Made by a program: the position numbers and the translations under genes
Part shown: positions 16,902 through 22,989 of the stretch, one piece after another
Layout: each line of letters starts with the position of its first letter
Position numbering within the stretch: the first letter of the stretch is position 1
DNA from: Chara braunii
Lineage: Eukaryota > Streptophyta > Charophyceae > Charales > Characeae
DNA: 22,989 nucleotides
Direction of reading: 5' to 3'
Assembly (NCBI GenBank): GCA_003427395.1
Contig: BFEA01000117.1
Coordinates: forward strand, 556,459 to 579,447
The notes under the pieces: generated by a model
What the model saw: only the letters and a program-made list of their open reading frames with translations
Told to the model about the DNA's origin: nothing
The model's database searches: none

Positions 16902-19900
16902 ATGAAAGCACCAAGGGGGGATCTGACTATCCAATCTTGGAACGTTAGGGGGCTGGCAACAATAATGTCAAACGCGGAAAAGTGGCACTGCTTCTTAACT
17001 ACTACAGGATGGAACAACTCTAACCCCCCGGACATATTGTGCATACAAGAAACCCACCTAACGAACACCGAAGCACACAAGGCAATAGAAAAGGAGATCA
17101 TCATAAGAATGAGAAATTGCAGGGCTACAGTAACANCCTNCAGCCCCCACCCATCTTCGGNAGGGGTNCTCTCACTGATTCACAGAAACACAGAAAGGAC
17201 CAACCAGTTGCAGATCACAGCAACTTCAACGGATCTCACGTCAGGAAGATGGACCAAAGTGGACCTGACTTACAGGGGACAAGAACTCTCAATCATAAAC
17301 ATCTATGCTCCTAACTCATCAACAGAGCGAACAAATTTTCTCACAGAAGTCAGAACGCTTCTGCATCGGCAAAGGCACACAATCATAGTAGGAGATTGGA
17401 ACACCATCCAAAATCCACAATTGGACAGAATTTTGTGGGCAAAAGATACACCCCAGGACTCAACAAGAGCAACACTTACGCAACTCATATTAGAAAACAA
17501 TCTAAAAGACCCATATAAAATGTTAAACCCAGATAAAAAGGACTACACATGCATCAGGAAAACAGCTCAAGGCAGAACATTTTTCTCAAGAATTGACTTC
17601 TTCCTCATATCAGACGCCCTAGAAGGAGCAGTACAGGACAACCAAATAGGAAGATTACCGCACTATGACGGTTTCGACCACAACCCTATCAACATCACCC
17701 TGACCCTTTCCGTAGACAACACCCCAGGAAAGAGTTTCTTAACACGTCATTGCTCAACCTAAGCACATTCAAGCAAGAATTACAGGAAAAGTGGGTAGAA
17801 CTAAAAGAGAAATTCAGAGAAGGGGAAATTCTATACGACCTCCCACTAGCAGTTCGAAAGATAGGAGAATGGGCAAATCTCTTTTCGAGGAAAGAAGCTA
17901 GCAAGAGGAGAGCAAGACAAGAAAGTTTGGAAGCAATGGTGGAACCTCGTCACCAACCCTGGGGAGCCACTTTACGAACAACTCCTAGAAGAAGCCAGAA
18001 CAGAACTCAGACAATGGGCAGATTGGAAAAGACAAGGGCTAGCAATCAGAGCTAGAGTGAGAGATTGGGAAAGCAGCGAAGAAATGACAAAATTTCTCTT
18101 CCAAAAAATAAAGGCGAATCATAGAAACAGCAGAATACACAGCGTCAAGGACTTCTTAGGGAACCTACAAACCTCACAAGATGGAATATTGGAAGTAGCT
18201 TCAGACTTCTATCGATGCCTCTACACCACCAAGACTAATCCGGATAACTACAACAACACGCAAAAAGCGAGAGAATAATTCCTAAAACATCTCGACAAAA
18301 GTCTTAAACAGAAAGCTATAGAATACCTGGAGAAAGACATCTCTAAAGAAGAACTTTTCCAAGCCCTCAAAAGTATGCAACCAAACAAAACCCCTGGAAG
18401 AGATGGTCTCCCGAAAGAATTATGGCAGGCAAACTGACACCTACTGGGCGATGCAACCACAACTTTCTTCCAAGGGGCCTTCAAAAAGGGGTCCCTCGGC
18501 GAGGAGTTCGGCACTGGGATAGTCACTCTATTATACAAAAAAGGAGACAAAACAGACATAAGGAACTACATACCCATAACCCTTCTTCCGGTAGTATACA
18601 AAATCCTAGCAAAAGCCCTGGCCAACAGAATAAAGAATGTCACTGACAAGTGTTTTCATTTAGATCAAACAGGATTTATCCCAGCGAGATATATCCTGGA
18701 TAATGTAGTATGCCTAAACGAAGGAACAAAGTTAATTAAAGATAAAAATTACAGGCTGCAATACTATTCTTCGACTTTGAAAAAGCGTACGACCAAGTCA
18801 ACTGGGATTTCCTACAGCAAAGCATGAAAAAGATGGGGATAGGACCAAATTTCAGAAAGTGGGTAAGAGTACTATACGGGGATGTCAGAGGAATGGTACA
18901 AGTTAACGTCCATAGAAAGACTCTCAGCCCAACACAAGGGTCGCAGATGATCTCACTGTGCTTATCAGAGCGTCGGACTCATCCTTTCTGGCACTCACAA
19001 AAGCAATGCAGGCCTTTCAACTAGCATCGGAAATGAAGATCGATTGGAACAAAACAATAGGTTGGTGGTTGTCCCCCTCTGATGCCCCCCAACAAAACCA
19101 GGACACCCGGGGATTACAGTGGCTAGACGCCCAGCAACCAATGCGCTTCCTTGGCATCCAAGTATCGACAAACGGCACCGACGAATCCTCAGGGTCCAGT
19201 CTTGTGGTCAAAATGACAAACAAACTAGTAGGTTGGCAAGCAACGTGCGTCTCACTCATGGGTAGGGTCTTAGTACTTAATACCTCAATACTATCCATGG
19301 GTTGGTATGTGGCAACATTGTGGAACCCTCCCACAAACTTCTTCACCAGCCTCAAGAAGAAGATAGGAGCCTACCTCTGGACAGGCAGCTCAGACAAAGA
19401 TAGATTTATTACCACAGTGGCATGGAATTACATTACCAGACCAAAGACATTGGGGGGATTAGGTCTTCTGAACCCAGCAGCTCAATTCCAGGCTCTACAA
19501 TTAAAGTGGATAATTAAACTGCTTTTCAACAAAGAACTACCATGGCACGAACTAGCACTCCACCAGATCCACAATCTAGTTCCCTTCAAAGTAGATCCAG
19601 CAATAGAAGGCTACCATTGGATCCTCAACCCGTCATGGACCCCAAGACGTCAAGGAAAAAACGGACCTTCGGTGGGAGAAGATCCGCCGAGTGAACATTG
19701 GACTACACTAATAGCACACTGGAGAGCATGCTTCCCTCAAAAAATAAAAACCCCACAAATCAGGGAGGAAGTGTTGAGACAACCCCTTTTCGGAAATCCC
19801 TCACTAAGAGATCAAGACCAAAAGCCTTGGTCCCTAAATACCAAAGGTAGGAAGTGGAGAAAATGGGTTAGCAACGGAATTTGGAGGATAGAACATATAT

Positions 19901-21297
19901 GGAACTCGAATGAAAATAGATGGATCACAGTCCAGGAACTCAGAGCAAAACTCAAGGGAGCACACAACATAAAAGATCAGCTAGAAAACCTCCTAGAAAG
20001 CGTCCCACTAAAATGAGAACTACTGCTAAAATCCAAATCCAAGTGGACAGTAGGAGACTGGGCAACCAAAAAAGGGACAACCNTTCCGNCTGAAGGGTAT
20101 AAGCTAATTAAACTAATCGACAACGAAGAAAGCAGGGCAGAATTCACGTCCTTCGAGCTAGCAGATACACACAAATCATGGGCAAAACCGGGTAAGATAA
20201 TTGAGCAAAGGATTGCAATTGAACTTAAAGATCTCAGAAAGGTCAGAACATGCTCTCCTAGACTCAGTAGCAAAAGTTCCTTACTTAATGAACAAGACCA
20301 GAAGAAAATATGGATCTTTAGGCCGGACCAAGACATAAAAGAACTGGAAGTGGACCCATCGGAATGGGGGTGGCTCGTTCCTAGCAACAAAGGAGGAGCT
20401 AGAAAGCTCACACCAATCTACGACTACGAAGTGAAAACAGGGTACAAATTGAGAAATCAAACGAAAGACCCCCAACCAATAATTTCAGAAAGATGGAAAA
20501 AGAACTTGGGGGAAAACGCAGATTGGGGAGGCAAAATCCCATGGAACCAGTACGCCAGTACAAGACCAACAAAGATCAAAAGCCTGCAATGGCTTATACT
20601 ATACTGGGCACTTCCAGTCAATCAATGGCTGAGCAAAAGAAGGAAACAGGAAGACCCCCAGCAACAATCGGCCTGGTGCAAAATGTGCAGTGAGAACACT
20701 TGCAACATTGTTTAATACAATGTCGGGGGGCCCAAGAGCTCTGGGATAGAACCAAATCCTTGTGGAATGATCTACTAAGCCAAGACTACCCAGCAAGCAC
20801 GAAGTATCTGCTAGCGGGAAGGAAAGAAGAAGAAGACTTGGAAGAAGAGGAAGCAGTCCATGCAGACCTATGGAGAAGAGCGACCCTGTGGGTAATCTGG
20901 AAAGCGAGATGCAAAGGCACTTTGACCGGGCAAAATACCAGTTTGGAAGAAAAATGGACCGAAACCAAAACCATAATTCAAACAGAGATACGAGCACAAT
21001 GGAGTAGGGAACAAAAAGCGCAACAAAAAATACTCCAACCAGAGAAGCGAGAAAGGAGCCAAAGGAATGTCTTTGTTACACCCAAAGACTGCAACTGGTT
21101 AAGTAAACATTATTCCGCGAGTGATGAGTTAACCCGGCCGGCGTACCCATATGCCGGAAAAAATCCGTGTGACTGTCTGAGAGTGAAAAAAAAAGAAAAA
21201 AGAAAGGAGCCAAAGGAACTTTGAAAGAATCTTGCTCATCAAAAACAGAGTTGCAGAGATAGTGAAGGGCAGAATCCAATTTAAAAATTGGTCTTAA
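16902..21297 (+). pseudogene. LINE ORF2: endonuclease + reverse transcriptase + zinc finger, broken
   Basis: ORF2 of copy B starts at ATG 16902. The AP-type endonuclease is complete: WNVRGL near 16938, QETH at 17046, NIYAPN near 17300, GDWN at 17391, RIDFFLIS near 17590, and DHNPI at 17676. Four ambiguous bases lie at 17136-17168. RT follows: TPGRDGLPKELW near 18390, VTLLYKKGDKTDIRNY near 18525, FDFEKAYDQVNWDFL near 18774, ADDLTVLIRA near 18947. The C-terminus has the finger CKMC ... HLQHCLIQC near 20680-20730 and ends QFKNWS at 21297. Damage: frameshifts near 17745, 17940, 18755, 18945 and 20695; TAA at 18276; TGA at 18435 and 20014; deletion of about 50 residues including RT motif B; and a 133-bp insertion at 21068. 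Two further ambiguous bases lie near 20083-20089. It is not functional. Confidence 0.85.
21050..21218 (+). mobile_element. SINE-like insertion (133 bp) with 18-bp target-site duplication
   Basis: AGAAAGGAGCCAAAGGAA occurs at 21050-21067 and, identically, at 21201-21218. Between them lie 133 bp (21068-21200) ending in an A-rich tail (GTG, then mostly A). Removing the insert plus one copy of the repeat restores the LINE reading frame (SQRN then FERILLIKN), so this is a true insertion into ORF2 of copy B. Size, A tail and long direct repeat are those of a retroposed small RNA mobilised by LINE machinery. A weak A-box-like TGGTTAAGTAA lies near 21097; a B-box candidate (GAGTTAACCC near 21126) is poor. 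A CCGGC...GCCGG stem lies near 21137-21156. The source RNA is not recognised. Confidence 0.8.
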
Positions 21298-21812
21298 ACA
21301 AAAGATCCAGACTCCGAACCCCTCCTACTCCACACTATGCCCTGCACAGCCCTTTCAATAGTTCAGAAACATGCACAGTCTGCACGGAGGGGGCGGTAGG
21401 GGACATAGTTCACTGTCTAGTGTATTCCAAGGAGGCGACAGAATACTGGGCGAGAGCCTTGGCACTCTGGGACTCACTCTTCTCAACCCCCTTCCCTGAG
21501 CAACCCATCCAACTTCTCCTTTTGACTAACATCTCTGATCAGATTCGAAAGACAGAGAAGGTCTGGATCAGACTCATAAGGAAGGTAACGCTACGGGTCA
21601 AATGGAAAAAGAGATGCAGCGGAACAATTGAAGGACGGTCAAGCCCACGGGAGAAGGTTTGGGAGGAAACCAGAACGATGATACAAGCCGAGATCCTTTG
21701 CAGTTGGAGGAAGATCAAGCAAGCCTGGACAGAAGACAAAGAACAGCATAAGAACGAGAGACTGAGGTTTTACAAGAATTGGTTGTTAAACGGCAAGATT
21801 GCAGAGATATGA
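21298..21812 (+). pseudogene. LINE copy C, 3' end of ORF2 (zf-RVT-like finger)
   Basis: A second LINE tail directly follows the ORF2 stop of copy B. It encodes the C-terminal finger SETCTVCTEGAVGDIVHC (from about 21361), then EYWARALALWDSLF, then a basic stretch with KKRC near 21607, and ends NWLLNGKIAEI before a TGA at 21810. All of this parallels the ends of copies A and B. RT and endonuclease are absent, so it is a strongly 5'-truncated copy. The left junction is between 21298 and about 21360. The frame is open throughout, suggesting this copy is younger than B. Whether it inserted into the 3' region of B or replaced it by recombination cannot be told. Confidence 0.75.
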
Positions 21813-22412
21813 GAGGACCGTACCTGCTGAAAAGAGTGCCATAACTCAATGCCAGAAAGGAGCTTCCAACAGCGGTTAACGGAGGTTGGACCTATCACTT
21901 CTTGAACACGAGATGACTGCAATTGCCGGAAAGACTGGCACAACTCAAACTCAGGAAGAGGCTATCGACAACAGATAACGGTGGACGGGCAAAACACCTC
22001 CTGATCAGACTTCCACGGGAGTTTGACAAGCCTAAAATACCACAGCTATGGATGGATAACATGGAGATGAACGGATGGCACCAAAAGACCAGAACAAGGG
22101 GAAACGGCTGACTCCAAGGGCTGTTGGAGTACGAGTACACAGGTTGAGATGTTAGGGTTTTGGGTTTTAGTGATGATTTAAAAAAGAAAGGGGACAGATA
22201 AAGTGGAACAGGGGACATCATGCCTCAGGAGCAGGGCAGATGAGTAGGGAGGACACAGGCCAACAGGGATAAAGGATGAGCTCTTTCCAGGTGGCATTGC
22301 ATTATTGGGCAGATCTGGTCTCCAGATCTGAGAGGAAAGAGAGGGACATGGCAAGCCGACAGTCAATCCTCCACCAAGGTGGAGCAATCAATGCTGTTCA
22401 GGGGTCCTTCGG
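21813..22412 (+). repeat. 3' region of LINE copy C
   Basis: Non-coding sequence after the ORF2 stop. It carries a telomere-like TTAGGGTTTTGGGTTTTAG at 22152-22170. Further on come CAGATCTG, AGCCGACAG, TCAATCCTCC and GCAATCAATGCTG (ending near 22394), in the order seen in the 3' units of copy A. In copy A about 150 bp more and a poly(A) follow; here the match stops near 22395-22412, where different GC-rich DNA begins. Confidence 0.6.
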
Positions 22413-22676
22413 TGTTACATCTTCGACGCACACGGGTCCTACCGGACCCGACTTAGGGCCGGAAGGACACATCAGGGCCTAAAGGCCCGACCTTGGGGTA
22501 TTACAGGCCCTAAAGGTCTGATCTTGGACCAGTACCCGACGGGCAGGCCCAAACGGCATTATCGTTTGGACCTGGCGGCGCTCTTGAGGCTGCCGCCCGC
22601 CGGTTGGGGCTGAACCGTGGACGGTTCAGGGCATGGCCAGGCCTCGCAGCATTGAGGCCGGCCTCTGCCCCACCGG

Positions 22677-22684
22677 TATAAGTA
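22677..22684 (+). promoter_or_regulatory. candidate TATA box inside a hairpin
   Basis: TATAAGTA lies in the loop and inner stem of the palindrome ACCGGTA-TAAG-TACCGGT (22672-22689). It is the only clear TATA-like site in a GC-rich segment, and ACCGG words repeat around it. Promoter function is inferred from sequence alone. Confidence 0.3.
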
Positions 22685-22921
22685 CCGGTACAGCCTCACT
22701 TGGAGGCATCGAACCACCGGCACTCTACCGGTGCGTTATGGTCAGCGCCAGAGCGCTGTTTTGATGCGCTAAGTTTGGCGCAGGAGCGACCAAGGAGCAA
22801 CAGCGGCAGCGCAGCATTAGCGCATCGGCAAGCGGAGCAGCAGCAGGGCGACTGAGCCAGCACGGCGGCCATTGCCGCCTGAGGTACCTGGGAGCGGAGG
22901 ACCTCTCCTCCCTCCCTCGTC

Positions 22922-22923
<2 letters not shown>

Positions 22924-22981
<58 letters not shown>

Positions 22982-22989
22982 CTCCTCCT
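22924..22989 (+). repeat. (CT)n microsatellite followed by (CCT)n
   Basis: An uninterrupted CT run from 22924 to 22978, then CCT triplets to the window edge. The tract is cut by the end of the window, so its full length is unknown. Confidence 0.95.

Larger units (their letters stand above)
14236..21297 (+). mobile_element. LINE copy B (L1-like, two ORFs, decayed)
   Basis: The longest LINE in the window: a presumed 5' region (from where the C-rich repeat fades, about 14236, to 14413), ORF1 (14414-16857), a 44-nt spacer, and ORF2 (16902-21297). It aligns by eye with copy A throughout the part they share. Both ORFs carry several frameshifts and stops, the RT has an internal deletion, and a SINE-like element sits near the end of ORF2. 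Its own 3' region is not visible after the ORF2 stop, because copy C follows directly. The true 5' end is uncertain and may lie inside or beyond the C-rich array. Confidence 0.8.
22413..22989 (+). other. GC-rich hairpin-dense segment, possible start of an LTR
   Basis: Starting at TGTTACATC (22413), the sequence becomes GC-rich and packed with perfect short inverted repeats: CGGGTCC/GGACCCG (22433-22450), GGGCCT/AGGCCC (22475-22488), CCAAACG/CGTTTGG (22549-22569), TGAACCGT/ACGGTTCA (22611-22628), GGCCTC/GAGGCC (22640-22659), ACCGGTA/TACCGGT (22672-22689), GGCGGC/GCCGCC (22864-22879). It breaks the 3' region of LINE C. A TG start, a TATA-like site about 265 bp in, and a break in element sequence would fit the U3 of an LTR, but no second LTR, primer-binding site or target duplication can be checked because the window ends. 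No protein is encoded. Confidence 0.35.

Noticed and set aside
14414-21297. UGA read as Trp (alternative code) to explain TGA at Trp positions
   Set aside because: The intact LINE A frame uses TGG throughout, and other lesions in copy B (frameshifts, deletion, TAA, TAG) show simple decay.

Overview
The window looks like a repeat-rich nuclear segment of a eukaryote from the green lineage, probably one that makes flagellated cells. Three things suggest this. (1) A well-delimited exon at 5226-5447 encodes part of the linker region of a flagellar-type dynein heavy chain, a gene family absent from flowering plants. (2) The retroelements are L1-like LINEs with a C-terminal zinc-finger segment of the plant zf-RVT kind. 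(3) Several 3' regions carry plant-telomere-like TTTAGGG words. A streptophyte alga of the Chara type is my best guess, but only a guess. No bacterial-style operon, CRISPR array, rRNA or tRNA gene was seen.

Layout. 1-175 is a CpG-rich low-complexity tract. About 172-1017 (minus strand) is a decayed LINE reverse-transcriptase fragment. 1018-5225 is mostly non-coding: microsatellites, short direct repeats, a poly(A)-only insertion scar, a weak MITE candidate and one possible small exon (1905-2018). 5226-5447 is the dynein exon. Its donor opens an intron that, if the gene is intact, contains everything to the end of the window (more than 17.5 kb). About 5500-10729 is LINE copy A, truncated at its 5' end. 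It has a 4.1-kb open frame, a 3' region built of two diverged units of about 445 bp, and an A17 tail. About 11235-14235 is a C-rich satellite-like array with a higher-order unit of about 685-690 bp, broken by a 750-N gap. About 14236-21297 is LINE copy B, longer and older: ORF1 (gag-like, CCHC knuckle) and ORF2 (complete endonuclease plus RT) are both recognisable but broken by frameshifts, stops, an internal RT deletion and a 133-bp SINE-like insertion with a perfect 18-bp target-site duplication. 21298-about 22412 is LINE copy C, only the last part of ORF2 and its 3' region. 22413-22989 is GC-rich, full of perfect short hairpins, possibly the start of an LTR, and ends in a long CT microsatellite.

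How it fits together. The window reads as the invaded intron of a dynein gene. The LINE copies A, B and C belong to one lineage: their ORF2 sequences align by eye over the endonuclease, the RT and the C-terminal finger, and A and C share a 3'-end sequence block. The C-rich array lies directly upstream of ORF1 of copy B, so it could be the tandem 5' region of that LINE or an independent satellite. Stops in the decayed copies fall mostly on conserved Trp and Arg codons, the pattern expected from cytosine deamination in silenced elements.
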